From an uncultured Lachnospiraceae bacterium (lineage in GTDB: Bacteria; Bacillota; Clostridia; Lachnospirales; Lachnospiraceae): 64,000 nucleotides of DNA. The stretch is from the NCBI GenBank assembly GCA_910586555.1, contig CAJUJY010000005.1:1-64000 (forward strand), given 5' to 3'. This document shows, in pieces, positions 33,383 to 42,434 of this stretch (position 1 is the first letter of the stretch; each line of letters opens with the position of its first letter). Below the pieces are notes generated by a model. It worked only from the letters and a program-made list of their open reading frames with translations. It was not told the DNA's origin and did no database searches. The position numbers were made by a program, and so were the translations under genes.

Positions 33383-35776
33383 ATGCCACAGGAAGCAATT
33401 AATAAATATTCACATATTTTTTTTAATGCCCTTTTCCTGGCTTTTGCAGCATTTGGTTTATATTTGTCTTTTTGTGATGCATACAGGTATAAAGGTGATG
33501 CAGGGAGAATGTTTTTTGCAAGCCTTATGTTCAGCCTGGCAGCCTGTGTATTATGGAATGGCAGCCATATATGGAATAATATACTAAAACTGGCTGTTAA
33601 TTTAATAATTGTAATAATTATTATAAAAAATTACGGGCATATTGAAAAAGATTTTGGAATACTTTATGCATATATTAAAAGGCAGTATTATATTTACAAG
33701 GGAATTGGGACAGTTCCAGTTAATAAAAGAACAGCAGATACCAGCCTGCTTGGGTTTACTATAAATGAAAGGCTTGCAATGATACTGGTTGTCTTTTTAA
33801 TAATTATGGCAATGGCAGTGGCAGTATTAAAAATGAGATGGTATTTTCTTTTACTGCTTCCTGCTGTACTGGTTATTGGAATGGAAATGTTCCACGGGAA
33901 AGCCCCGTCAGTTAAAGCTTCATTTTTCCTGGTAACAGGATTTACAGGCCTTTTATTCAGTATAAGGCTTGAAATGTGCGGGGGCAGGAAAAACTTCTGG
34001 CAGGATAAGCATATTCCAGGGCAAATACCATTAAGATATATTTTATTTATAGGGATAATTACAGTTTGTTTTATATTATCACTTATAACAGGCAAAGTTA
34101 CACATAAAAGAATATTTGCACATTCTGGAAAAGTGCTTGAAAGGCAGCACAAAATAGAAAAAGAGGCAAAGGTTATTGCAGAAGCAGTTAAAAACAGGAT
34201 TAGCGGGGGAGAGGACGGATATCTGGATAATAAATCCCCTGACCAGACAGGCAGGTCTGTATTCCGTATAGAAACTGATAAAAAACCACAAAACAATATT
34301 TATATAAAAAATTTTTCAAAAGATATATATGAAAATGGCATGTGGAAGTCATTTAAAGAAGAACCGCCAGTAACTGGGACAGATACCTATAATTCATTTA
34401 AGTCATATATTGCTTCAAGGAAACATACATTTGTGTCTTCAGACTGGACAGATGAAGTGGATAATTTTAATATGGATATTATCCCGGACTGGAAGTTTGG
34501 GTCAAAAAATACATTTATACCATATATGTACAATATAAATAATGAGGGTTACCAGTTTAACTGTTATAATATGCAGAACTGGATGATGCAGTATATATTG
34601 TCAATATATACTGGAGAGCTGGAAGTGTATGGAATAAAAGATAATAAAGAGTATACTTCTTTTGTATATGACAAATATCTGCAAGTGCCAGAAAACCTTA
34701 CAAGGCTTAGAAGTTTTGCAGATGGGATTTTTACAGGGGATGATATAGGTGGTATGTGTGTATCAGTCAAAAATGCAATATGCAAGGATACAAGGTATAG
34801 CCAGAACCTTGATGATGTGCCTTATGGACAGGATTATATAGAATATTTTCTTTTTAGGCAGAAAAAGGGGTATTGTGAACACTATGCCACGGCAGGCACA
34901 ATATTATTAAGGTTAAAAAATATACCCGCAAGATATGTTTCAGGTTATTTTATAAGGCCATCTGAATTCCGGCTTGAAACTGGTGAATCTGGTGGTGAAA
35001 AATATGTTGCATATGTAAAAGATTATAATGCACATGCATGGACAGAAGTTTATAAAGAAGGTTTTGGCTGGCTGCCATTTGATATGACAAATACAATTTT
35101 AGATGATGAATATACAATGGATAGCGAAAACTTGCCAGAAAATAACGGAGAGATACAGGAAGACTTTTCACAGGAAATAGATGAAAGTGAGGAGAATAAG
35201 GATACTTCCAGCAAAAAAGATACAGAATTAAAAGAAGACTTACAGGAGGATACCAGTGATTTAGATGATAAAGGTAATGTTCCAGATAAAAATGGTAAAA
35301 AAGCAGGAAGTTTAAGCAGTATTTTTAAAATCCCAAAGAAATTTTTATTAATAGCAGCAGTATTACTATTTATTTTTATACCAATTATATATATAAGGGC
35401 AGGTTTTATATATACTGTAAAAAAAATCTGCCATGAAAATATATCCAATAAAAGGGTGGTGCTTTATTTTGCCTTATTAAATAATTATTTAGCATTTTGT
35501 GGTTTTAAGGGCATTTCAAAACTTGAGGATACTGAATATGCTGCTAAAATATCTGGAATACTTCCAGGAAAAACATTTGAAAATGCATATATGTTATTAC
35601 AGTGTGCGGCATTTTCCAATAATAATATAAAACTGGAAGATGAAAGAGAAGTTTTATTATTTGTACAAAATGTATCTGGCAGGGCGTATAAGAATTGTAG
35701 CAGGCTGTCACGCGCAGTTATTTATATTTTAACTGGAAGAAAGAATATAAATATCTTTACAAAGGCTTATAATTGA
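33383..35776 (+). CDS. transglutaminase-like membrane protein (TgpA-like)
   Basis: A protein of about 797 aa with a cluster of N-terminal helices (about 15-245). The transglutaminase core has catalytic Cys in GYCEHYATAGTILLRLKNIPARYVSGY (near 500), His in YNAHAWTEVY and Asp in WLPFDMT. An acidic Ser/Glu/Asp-rich linker (570-650) is followed by another helix (LLIAAVLLFIFIPIIYIRAGF) and a C-terminal cytoplasmic region. With MoxR and DUF58 it forms the common three-gene set whose exact role is unknown. The start is 33383 (GGTGG upstream) or 33371; a hairpin repeat sits between it and its operon partner. Confidence 0.87.
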   Translation: MPQEAINKYSHIFFNALFLAFAAFGLYLSFCDAYRYKGDAGRMFFASLMFSLAACVLWNGSHIWNNILKLAVNLIIVIIIIKNYGHIEKDFGILYAYIKRQYYIYKGIGTVPVNKRTADTSLLGFTINERLAMILVVFLIIMAMAVAVLKMRWYFLLLLPAVLVIGMEMFHGKAPSVKASFFLVTGFTGLLFSIRLEMCGGRKNFWQDKHIPGQIPLRYILFIGIITVCFILSLITGKVTHKRIFAHSGKVLERQHKIEKEAKVIAEAVKNRISGGEDGYLDNKSPDQTGRSVFRIETDKKPQNNIYIKNFSKDIYENGMWKSFKEEPPVTGTDTYNSFKSYIASRKHTFVSSDWTDEVDNFNMDIIPDWKFGSKNTFIPYMYNINNEGYQFNCYNMQNWMMQYILSIYTGELEVYGIKDNKEYTSFVYDKYLQVPENLTRLRSFADGIFTGDDIGGMCVSVKNAICKDTRYSQNLDDVPYGQDYIEYFLFRQKKGYCEHYATAGTILLRLKNIPARYVSGYFIRPSEFRLETGESGGEKYVAYVKDYNAHAWTEVYKEGFGWLPFDMTNTILDDEYTMDSENLPENNGEIQEDFSQEIDESEENKDTSSKKDTELKEDLQEDTSDLDDKGNVPDKNGKKAGSLSSIFKIPKKFLLIAAVLLFIFIPIIYIRAGFIYTVKKICHENISNKRVVLYFALLNNYLAFCGFKGISKLEDTEYAAKISGILPGKTFENAYMLLQCAAFSNNNIKLEDEREVLLFVQNVSGRAYKNCSRLSRAVIYILTGRKNINIFTKAYN

Positions 35777-35798
35777 TATAAACTAGTTGTATCAATTA
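35767..35798 (+). terminator. hairpin between transglutaminase gene and araD
   Basis: ATAATTGATA and TATCAATTAT are 10-bp inverted arms. It may end the moxR operon or act in the araD leader; the T-run is short. Confidence 0.4.
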
Positions 35799-35820
35799 TA
35801 TTTTAGGAGGGTATGGAACT

Positions 35821-36519
35821 ATGTTAGAAGAGTTAAAGAAAAGAGTGTATGAAGCAAATATGCTTCTTCCAAAGTATGGCCTTGTTACTTTTACATGGGG
35901 CAATGTAAGTGAGATTGACAGGGAAAGCGGTATTTTTGCCATTAAGCCAAGCGGTGTTGAATATGACAGCCTCACACCTGATGATATGGTACTTGTAAAC
36001 CTTAAGGGTGAAAAGGTTGAGGGAAAGTATAACCCGTCTTCTGATACTGCTACACATGTAGAATTATATAAGGCATTTGCAGATATAGGGGGTGTTGTGC
36101 ATACACATTCTTCATATGCCACAAGCTGGGCACAGTCAGGAAGGGGAATCCCATGCTATGGTACTACACATGCAGATTATATTTATGGTGAAGTGCCATG
36201 TTTAAGATGCTTAAATAAAGATGAGATTGAAGAAGCATATGAAACTAATACAGGGCTTCTTATTGTCAGCGAGTTTAAGTCAAGGGATCTTGACCCTGTA
36301 GCAGTACCAACAGTTTTATGTAAGAACCATGGGCCTTTTGCATGGGGCAAAGATGCACATGAAGCGGTACATAATGCAGTAGTTCTTGAAGAAGTAGCTA
36401 AAATGGCATACAGGGCAGAAACAATTAACCCACGTATACAGCCAGCACCACAGGAACTCCAGGACAAGCATTATTACCGCAAACATGGTGCTAATGCTTA
36501 TTATGGGCAGGGTAAATAG
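35821..36519 (+). CDS. araD: L-ribulose-5-phosphate 4-epimerase
   Basis: A zinc-dependent class II aldolase-fold enzyme that interconverts L-ribulose-5-P and D-xylulose-5-P in arabinose catabolism. The 232 aa match the family throughout: LVTFTWGNVSEID, IKPSGVEYD, zinc ligands in VVHTHSSYATSWAQSG, TTHADYIYGEVPC, and CKNHGPFAWGKDAHEAVHNAVVLEEVAKMA. AGGAGGG precedes the ATG. It stands alone with its own terminator, yet its product feeds the same pentose-phosphate route as the xylulokinase at 55405. Confidence 0.95.
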   Translation: MLEELKKRVYEANMLLPKYGLVTFTWGNVSEIDRESGIFAIKPSGVEYDSLTPDDMVLVNLKGEKVEGKYNPSSDTATHVELYKAFADIGGVVHTHSSYATSWAQSGRGIPCYGTTHADYIYGEVPCLRCLNKDEIEEAYETNTGLLIVSEFKSRDLDPVAVPTVLCKNHGPFAWGKDAHEAVHNAVVLEEVAKMAYRAETINPRIQPAPQELQDKHYYRKHGANAYYGQGK

Positions 36520-36557
36520 TTGTTATAACCCATTTGGATAACTTTATACCGTACACC

Positions 36558-36590
36558 AGCGGGGATAGATTATACACTCCCCGCTTTTTT
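36558..36590 (+). terminator. intrinsic terminator after araD
   Basis: AGCGGGG (36558-36564) pairs with CCCCGCT (36579-36585), followed by six T. The truncated S8 peptidase sequence starts at once after it. Confidence 0.85.
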
Positions 36591-36591
36591 A

Positions 36592-37896
36592 GACTCTTCT
36601 GGCAGCAGCAGGATTTATTCAATATGGGACCAGACAATTAACCCATGTCCCACAGGGGGCAGCATGGAGGAGTGTAATAATATGGAACATGGGAGGGTTC
36701 CAGAAGGGTTTTCATACGGCGTGGAATTTACCAATGAAGAGATAAATGAAGCAATAAATTCTACTAACCCGTGGGAAATAGTCCCAAGCAGGGATACAAA
36801 CGGGCATGGGACATTTATTGCGGGTGTGGCATGTGGAAGTACTATAGATGAAAACAATTTTTCAGGGATAGCACCATTAACAACTATATGTGTTGTAAAG
36901 TGCAAGGAAGCAAAAAGCACATTAAAACAGTTTTACCATATTGAAACAGATGAACCTGTATATTCTGAAGCTGATATTATGATTGCAGCAGATTATTTAA
37001 GGGATAAGGCAGCGGAAACAAATATGCCTTTAATTATATGTATTGGCATGGGAACAAACTCAGGCGGGCATACAAATGGTGGGATATTGGGTGAAGTGTT
37101 ACGTGAAATAGGCAATTTTAATGGTGTTGCAGTAATTACATCATGTGGTAATGAAGCTAATACAGGAAAACATTACAGAAGTGAAATTATGGAGCCAGGG
37201 GAAGACCTGGAAGTAGAGATACGTGCAGGGACTACTAACGGGTTTACCCTGGAATTGTGGACATATGCCCCACATGTTATGTCTGTAGGGATAACTTCAC
37301 CAAGTGGTGAATACAGTGGCAAGACTTTTGCAAGATATGGTGAAAGAAGACGGGTTAATTTTATATTGGAAAATACAGTGGTAAATATAGAATACAGGCT
37401 GCTTTCTTATGAAAGTGGTGATGAATGTATACAAATGCGTTTCCAGGCACCATCAGAGGGAATATGGAAAATACGCGTATTTAATGAAACAAGGGGAAGT
37501 GCCTTTTTTGATATGTGGCTGCCTATAAGTAATTTCCTGCCAGATACAACTTATTTTCTAAGACCTGATCCTAATGTTACATTATGTGGCCCAAGCAATA
37601 ACCAGAACCTTGTTTCAGTAGCATATTATGACCAGACAAATAATAGCATAGCTATAAATTCAAGCAGGGGTTTTACAAGAAATGGCAATATAAAGCCAGA
37701 TTTCGCAGCGCCAGGAATTGGTATATATGGGCCATTGCCAAGGATTGGGAATATGTATCCGGTTACAGAAGAGGAAAGAAGAAGCACTGCCAGATATGAT
37801 TATATGAGTGGTTCAAGCATGGCAGCAGCAATTACTTCAGGAGCCGCAGCGATGTTAATGGAGTGGGGGTATGGTGTTATAATAAGGTTACATTAG
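36592..37896 (+). pseudogene. C-terminal part of an S8 (subtilisin/Csp-like) peptidase
   Basis: The open frame begins before any good start (DSSGSSRIYSIWDQTINPCPTGG...) and carries the catalytic His in TNGHGTFIAGVACGS, the oxyanion Asn region VITSCGNEANTG, and Ser in MSGSSMAAAITSGAAAMLMEWG. The catalytic Asp and N-terminal domain lie at 30578-30964. The 3' end is also abnormal: MEWG runs directly into YGVIIRLH-stop, where relatives have another 80 or so residues between MEWG and a second EWGYG motif, suggesting an internal deletion. An internal ATG at 36664 behind AGGGGGC could allow translation, but the product would lack Asp. Confidence 0.75.
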
Positions 37897-38314
37897 CAGG
37901 AAGCCAGTAAATAAAAGGGATTCCACTAATACCAGTCCTATAAAAAATAATACTTTTATTCATATTTTTTGTAAGGACAGGCCTGTTTTAAATTAAATAC
38001 TGGATAAAAAGAAAATTCAGACATTTGTAAAAATATCCTATAAGTATAATATAACTTATTTTTACAGATTTGGCAATTATATAATCTGCGGCAGCCCGTT
38101 TTGTAAAAACTCTGGCGGGTCCAGGTCCTGCTGTATGCCCAGTGAGGCAGGGCCTGTATTAATTACGGGCAGGCCTGCAGGTTTATAATAATTTTCCAGG
38201 GCTGTACTGGCTTTTTACAGGTTTTACCTGTTGTCGGGGCAGCCCTGTTTTTATTCTTAAAAGAAAAGACCATAAAAACATTGTAACATGGAAAGGCAGG
38301 AGGGTATAAACGTA
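37897..38314. other. intergenic region at left edge of the mobile-element remnant
   Basis: AT-rich sequence with one compound terminator (38197-38253). I see no integrase, attachment-site repeat or gene. The left junction of the element probably lies here or just to the right. Confidence 0.4.
38197..38253 (+). terminator. compound terminator-like hairpin
   Basis: CAGGGCTG (38197-38204) pairs with CAGCCCTG (38240-38247), enclosing an inner ACAGGT-ttt-ACCTGT hairpin and followed by TTTTT. Confidence 0.55.
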
Positions 38315-39274
38315 ATGGACAGGCATATTGAAGTAATAGGGATTGACCACGGCTGGTCTGGAATGAAAACAAGCAGGTTCTGTTTTACATCGGGTGTAAA
38401 GGAAATAACAACAGAGCCTGCAATGAAAGAAAATATCCTTGGGTATAAGGGGAAGTTTTATAAAATTGGTGGTAAACGTCTTGAAGTAAAGGAAAATAAA
38501 GTACAGGATAATAATTATTACCTGCTTACTCTTGCGGCACTGGCAAAGGAATTAAAGGCAAGAAAAAAATACAATGCCAGGGTTTTAATCGCAGCAGGGC
38601 TTCCATTAACAAGGTTTGGTGCAGAGAAAGAAAGTTTTATCCGTTATCTTTCAAAGGAAAAAGAGGTTTCCTTTGTTTTTGAAGGGGAAAAATTTAGTAT
38701 AATAATAGAAAGGGTTTCTGTATATCCGCAGTGTTATGGTGCAGTAGCTGACAGGCTTTATAAGTACCCCGACATGGTAACTGCTGTAGACCTTGGTTCA
38801 TGGACACTTGATGTAATGCCTGTTATAAACCGTGACCCTGACGAATCAAGATGTGTTACACTGCCACATGGTGTAATTACCTGCATACAGCAGATTAACA
38901 GGGAATGTGTAAGGCAGTTAAATGGTGAAGCTGATGAGGCGCAGATACAGCAGTTTTTAATTAATGGAGGCGGCAGCCTGCCAGTAAAGTACCAGGACAT
39001 TATAATAAATGAAGTATCTGGTTATTGCAGGCAGATATTCCATCATATAAGGGAACTTGGCTATAACCTTGATGTAATGCCTTTTATATTCTGTGGTGGT
39101 GGTGCGCTCCTTATGAAGCAGTTTGGAGGGATTACACAGGAAAACATACATTTTGTTGAAGATGTCAGGGCAAATGCAAAAGGTTTTGAGCTTCTTGGCA
39201 AGGCATATATTAACAGTATGGAGAGTAGTAAAACCAGCAAGGCAGGAGGGGTTACTGGTGGCTGGCAGAAATGA
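38315..39274 (+). CDS. ParM/StbA-like actin-fold plasmid segregation protein
   Basis: A 319-aa actin-like ATPase. Phosphate-1 motif IGIDHGWSGMKTSRF, connect-1 region VLIAAGLPLTRFGAEK, phosphate-2 DLGSWTLDVMPVI, adenosine motif FIFCGGGALLM. Such proteins push plasmid or ICE copies apart. The start at 38315 (MDRHIEVIGIDHG) follows GGAGGG. The small gene after it overlaps its end and is probably its DNA-binding partner, as in parMR pairs. Confidence 0.85.
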   Translation: MDRHIEVIGIDHGWSGMKTSRFCFTSGVKEITTEPAMKENILGYKGKFYKIGGKRLEVKENKVQDNNYYLLTLAALAKELKARKKYNARVLIAAGLPLTRFGAEKESFIRYLSKEKEVSFVFEGEKFSIIIERVSVYPQCYGAVADRLYKYPDMVTAVDLGSWTLDVMPVINRDPDESRCVTLPHGVITCIQQINRECVRQLNGEADEAQIQQFLINGGGSLPVKYQDIIINEVSGYCRQIFHHIRELGYNLDVMPFIFCGGGALLMKQFGGITQENIHFVEDVRANAKGFELLGKAYINSMESSKTSKAGGVTGGWQK

Positions 39275-39688
39275 ATTTATAAAGAAAATAAACATGCGGC
39301 TTGACATGATGGATGAAGCCCATGTGGCAGTTTTATGGAAACTGGACAAAGAATCAGAGGAAAAAAGGTTTCAAGGAATAAGCTTATATTACAGCATCTT
39401 TATGAATACTACCAGCAGAAAGAAAATGAAGAAAAAGAAACTACAATGGTAGTGACAAAGGAATATGTGGATGGAAGAATTAATGCAGTTAAATGTGAGG
39501 TACTGGAAGAAGTTTTACAGGTAATTACAGGAGGTATACAAGAAAAAACACAACAATGGAGAAAAGAGGCAGAGCCTAATGAAGAAACAGCAGGTTTATG
39601 GAAAACAGACAACAAGACAAAGGAAAAGGCAGAAACAGATATTTTTTCTGACCCTGTTATTATGGCAGCAGCACAGAAATGGGGATAA
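39258..39688 (+). pseudogene. ParR-like/coiled small protein, frame interrupted at A6
   Basis: It begins at GTG 39258 behind AGGAGGGG, overlapping the ParM-like gene. Frame 1 reads AGRNEFIKKINMRLDMMDEAHVAVLWKLDKESEEK and then degenerates. Frame 2 continues sensibly as KVSRNKLILQHLYEYYQQKENEEKETTMVVTKEYVDGRINAVKCEVLEEVLQ to 39688. The switch point is the A6 run at 39361-39366 (GGAAAAAAGG). One extra A, or a -1 ribosomal slip there, restores a 143-aa protein. This could be a programmed frameshift, decay or a sequencing error. Position after a ParM-like gene suggests a ParR-type partner; no family was recognised. Confidence 0.55.
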
Positions 39689-39700
39689 AAAAGGAGGAAC

Positions 39701-39823
39701 TTGTGGAAAAAAGTAATAGTTTTATGTGTTTTTATGTTTTGCACCATATTTGTATATACAGGGCAGCAAAATAAGGGAAGCCGGGGCTGCGGACCGGCTT
39801 GTGGGTTTAAAGGCACGCCATAA
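39701..39823 (+). CDS. 40-aa small membrane peptide with Cys/Gly-rich tail
   Basis: TTG start close behind AAGGAGG. The product is one hydrophobic helix (VIVLCVFMFCTIFVYTG) followed by a polar tail, GSRGCGPACGFKGTP, with two cysteines. A rival GTG start 2 nt downstream opens another frame of 23 codons. The stop lies in the loop of the terminator at 39810-39837, so the unit ends neatly there. No homologue recognised. Confidence 0.35.
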   Translation: MWKKVIVLCVFMFCTIFVYTGQQNKGSRGCGPACGFKGTP

Positions 39824-39837
39824 GGTGTGCCTTTTTT
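39810..39837 (+). terminator. intrinsic terminator
   Basis: AAGGCACGCC-ATAA-GGTGTGCCTT forms a long stem with one mismatch, followed by T. Confidence 0.85.
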
Positions 39838-39948
39838 GCCGTTCCGGACAGGGATTTTAATGTACCAGGATAAGGCAGGGCAGGGGATATACGCAGAAAT
39901 GGTTATAAACTTATGGGATTTTTGGAATATTGGAAATGAGGTGCATGT

Positions 39949-42027
39949 ATGGAAAAGAAAGTGAAAAGGGTTATTGCAGTTTTTATGGTCCTGGTATTTA
40001 TAACAACTGCTGCCATACCAGGCTTTAATGTATCAGCTTCTTCACTGTTTTACACAGGTGGTACAGAAAAGACAGCAGAATTGACAGGCACACAGGGTTT
40101 CCAGACGGAAAATAGGTGGCAGGACATTATAAAAAAATTTGTATATATGGAGGTTTATATGAAGATAAAAAAAGCCAAAGAAAGCCCCATAGTTATCCAT
40201 AAAAAAAAGGAAACTGGATTTGGTAACAGGATTTTAAAACCTGTTATAAAAAAAGAAACAGACAGTACACTGCCAGAATATAATAATGGTGGTGAATTTT
40301 TTTATGGGAATTATAAAACTGGGCGGCAGAGTGCTGGTAACAATAAAAGTTTTGAAATATGCAACCATAAAACCATGCAAGGGAGTAACATAAAAATGGA
40401 ATATGGGAATATGGCAGATAAAAAAGTTTTAAATACAAAAAATAATGCCCCAAAAGAAACAGATATAAAAGATACAACAGGCAGGGTAAGAAAAAATTCT
40501 GGAAGAATATATACAGAAAATGAATACACCAGGCGGAAAATCAATTTAAAAAAACCAGGACTGCCAGGAATGAAACAAGACAGCTATGTAGCAGACAATA
40601 CCAGCAGGAATTACAAGAAAGATAAAAGCAATAATAAAAATTCTTTTGTTAAACAACAGATGGTTTTATCTTTTCTGGAAAAGTTCCAGTTAAAAGAAGA
40701 CAACAATGATAAAAACCTTATTGGCAGCACAGTAAAAGCATCAAGGGCAGTGGTATTTATGGCAGGACAGGCTTTAAGTGTACTTGTTCCTGTAATTCTG
40801 TGTCTGCTTCCCGTTGTATTAATTACAGGTATTATTACAGCTGTCATGGTTTCTGTTATTTATTGTTCCCCGTTTTCACTTTTTTTCCCACAGCCAGATA
40901 CAGGTTATGATACCATACAGAGTGTGTTAAGCAGCTATTACATGGAATTTAATAATGAAATAATGGAACTTGAAAATAAGGGTTATACAGTGTCATACCA
41001 GAATACAGAAGATGGCATACCTGTATCAAATTTTAACGATACACTAATGGTATATATGGCCGGGTATAATACTGGAAAAACAGGTTTTGTAATGGATAAG
41101 TCTGGCAAAGAAAACCTTAAAAAAGTTTTTGCCCAGATGAATTATTTTGATGTTTCCAGTAGTATAAAAAATATAGAGAAGGGTGACTCTCTTGGCGAAG
41201 TTGTAACAACAGGATATTGTAACTGTTACATATGCTGTGGGAAATGGTCAGGAGGACTTACAGCTTCAGGTACTGTGCCAAAAGCTGGACATACACTTGC
41301 AGTTGATGCAGGAAACCCAATTGTTCCAATGGGTACAAAAATTATAATTAACGGGATAACGTATACAGTTGAAGATACTGGTAACTTAAATGCACATAAC
41401 ACAGATTTTGATATTTATTTTGCAAACCACCAGCAGGCACAGAACTGGGGCAAAAAGAGGGCTGAAGCTTTTCTTGCAGAAGGCAGGGAAGGCACTATAG
41501 AAACTGCCAGCAGGAAAATAGTAGTACATAACCTGGATTATAATGATTATATAAAAAATAGCAACATGGACAGGCAACAGGAAAAGTTTCTTGCAGCACT
41601 GATGGAATCAGGGATTACTAAAAATAAGGTTTCTTATGCAGGGGAAACAAGGCAGATAGTGGCAGGGCTTGCACTGTCAAAAACTGGCTGCCGTTACAGC
41701 CAGGAAAGGCGCATGGAGGAAGGGTACTATGACTGTAGTTCCTTTGTGTACAGGCTATATAAAGAAGCAGGGGTAACACTTCCAGGGACAGCAGCAGGGC
41801 AGGGACAATATTGTTACAGGCATGCCTTGCTTGTAAATAAAAAAGATTTAAAGCCAGGTGATTTAATTTTTTATTCATATGAAATAAATGGCAGGTTCCG
41901 CAATATTTCACATGTTGCAGTTTATATAGGAAACGGGGAAATGGTACATGCTGCAAATGAAAACAGGGGTGTGGTAAAAGATGCTTTAAGGACAAGTAAT
42001 GTGGTGTTTTATGCAAGACCATATTAA
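39949..42027 (+). CDS. conjugation-type cell-wall hydrolase: 3D (RlpA-like) + NlpC/P60
   Basis: A 692-aa protein of the kind that opens peptidoglycan for a conjugative secretion system. It has an N-terminal signal-like helix (9-28), a long basic region and a second helix cluster at about 270-305. A 3D/double-psi-barrel domain follows at about 420-510 (VVTTGYCNCYICCGKWSGGLTASGTVPKAGHTLAVD...VEDTG.LNAHNTDFDIYF). A C-terminal NlpC/P60 peptidase has Cys in YYDCSSFVYRLYKEAGV (about 595) and His in ISHVAVYIGNG. GAGGTG precedes the ATG. Other T4SS genes (VirB4, VirB6, VirD4) are missing from the window. Confidence 0.88.
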   Translation: MEKKVKRVIAVFMVLVFITTAAIPGFNVSASSLFYTGGTEKTAELTGTQGFQTENRWQDIIKKFVYMEVYMKIKKAKESPIVIHKKKETGFGNRILKPVIKKETDSTLPEYNNGGEFFYGNYKTGRQSAGNNKSFEICNHKTMQGSNIKMEYGNMADKKVLNTKNNAPKETDIKDTTGRVRKNSGRIYTENEYTRRKINLKKPGLPGMKQDSYVADNTSRNYKKDKSNNKNSFVKQQMVLSFLEKFQLKEDNNDKNLIGSTVKASRAVVFMAGQALSVLVPVILCLLPVVLITGIITAVMVSVIYCSPFSLFFPQPDTGYDTIQSVLSSYYMEFNNEIMELENKGYTVSYQNTEDGIPVSNFNDTLMVYMAGYNTGKTGFVMDKSGKENLKKVFAQMNYFDVSSSIKNIEKGDSLGEVVTTGYCNCYICCGKWSGGLTASGTVPKAGHTLAVDAGNPIVPMGTKIIINGITYTVEDTGNLNAHNTDFDIYFANHQQAQNWGKKRAEAFLAEGREGTIETASRKIVVHNLDYNDYIKNSNMDRQQEKFLAALMESGITKNKVSYAGETRQIVAGLALSKTGCRYSQERRMEEGYYDCSSFVYRLYKEAGVTLPGTAAGQGQYCYRHALLVNKKDLKPGDLIFYSYEINGRFRNISHVAVYIGNGEMVHAANENRGVVKDALRTSNVVFYARPY

Positions 42028-42056
42028 ACAGAATAAAGTAAACGTGGAGGAAGTTT

Positions 42057-42434
42057 ATGGAAAGAAACATAACAGGTGCGTTAAAATATACAATAAGGTG
42101 TCTTGAAAAAGAGTGGCTGCGAAGTGGTGAAACAAAGTTTACAGAAGAAGCAGATATAAATGATATGGAGCATATAATATCCCTTATTTGTGCAAAAGCA
42201 GAAGAAAACAGGGATATTTTTTTGCCAGGAAACGGAGTGGATTTTAAGGAAACGCTCAGTATTTCCCATATGAACCATATACTTTTGCGTCTTGGCAGGA
42301 AATATTCAAAGGCATTAAAAAATGCCAGGAAAAAAGAAAAGAAATGCGCATATATAAAGCTTGACAAAGAAGAAATAAAAATGCTTTGCAGGCTTAAGGA
42401 TTTAGAGAGGAGGAAACTGTTAATTGGAAAATAA
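42057..42434 (+). CDS. small helical protein of the mobile element
   Basis: A 125-aa, charged, helical protein (MERNITGALKYTIRCLEKEWLRSGETKFTEEADINDMEHIISLICAKAEENRD), followed by a basic region KNARKKEKKCAYIKLDKEEIKMLCRLKDLERRK. GGAGG precedes the ATG. It overlaps the methyltransferase gene by 11 bp. I do not recognise a characterised family; similar small genes occur beside methyltransferases in ICEs. Confidence 0.6.
   Translation: MERNITGALKYTIRCLEKEWLRSGETKFTEEADINDMEHIISLICAKAEENRDIFLPGNGVDFKETLSISHMNHILLRLGRKYSKALKNARKKEKKCAYIKLDKEEIKMLCRLKDLERRKLLIGK

Noticed and set aside
37897..38314. Left attachment site of the mobile element
   Set aside because: No direct repeat shared with the right edge (55117-55404) could be recognised by eye and no integrase gene adjoins.
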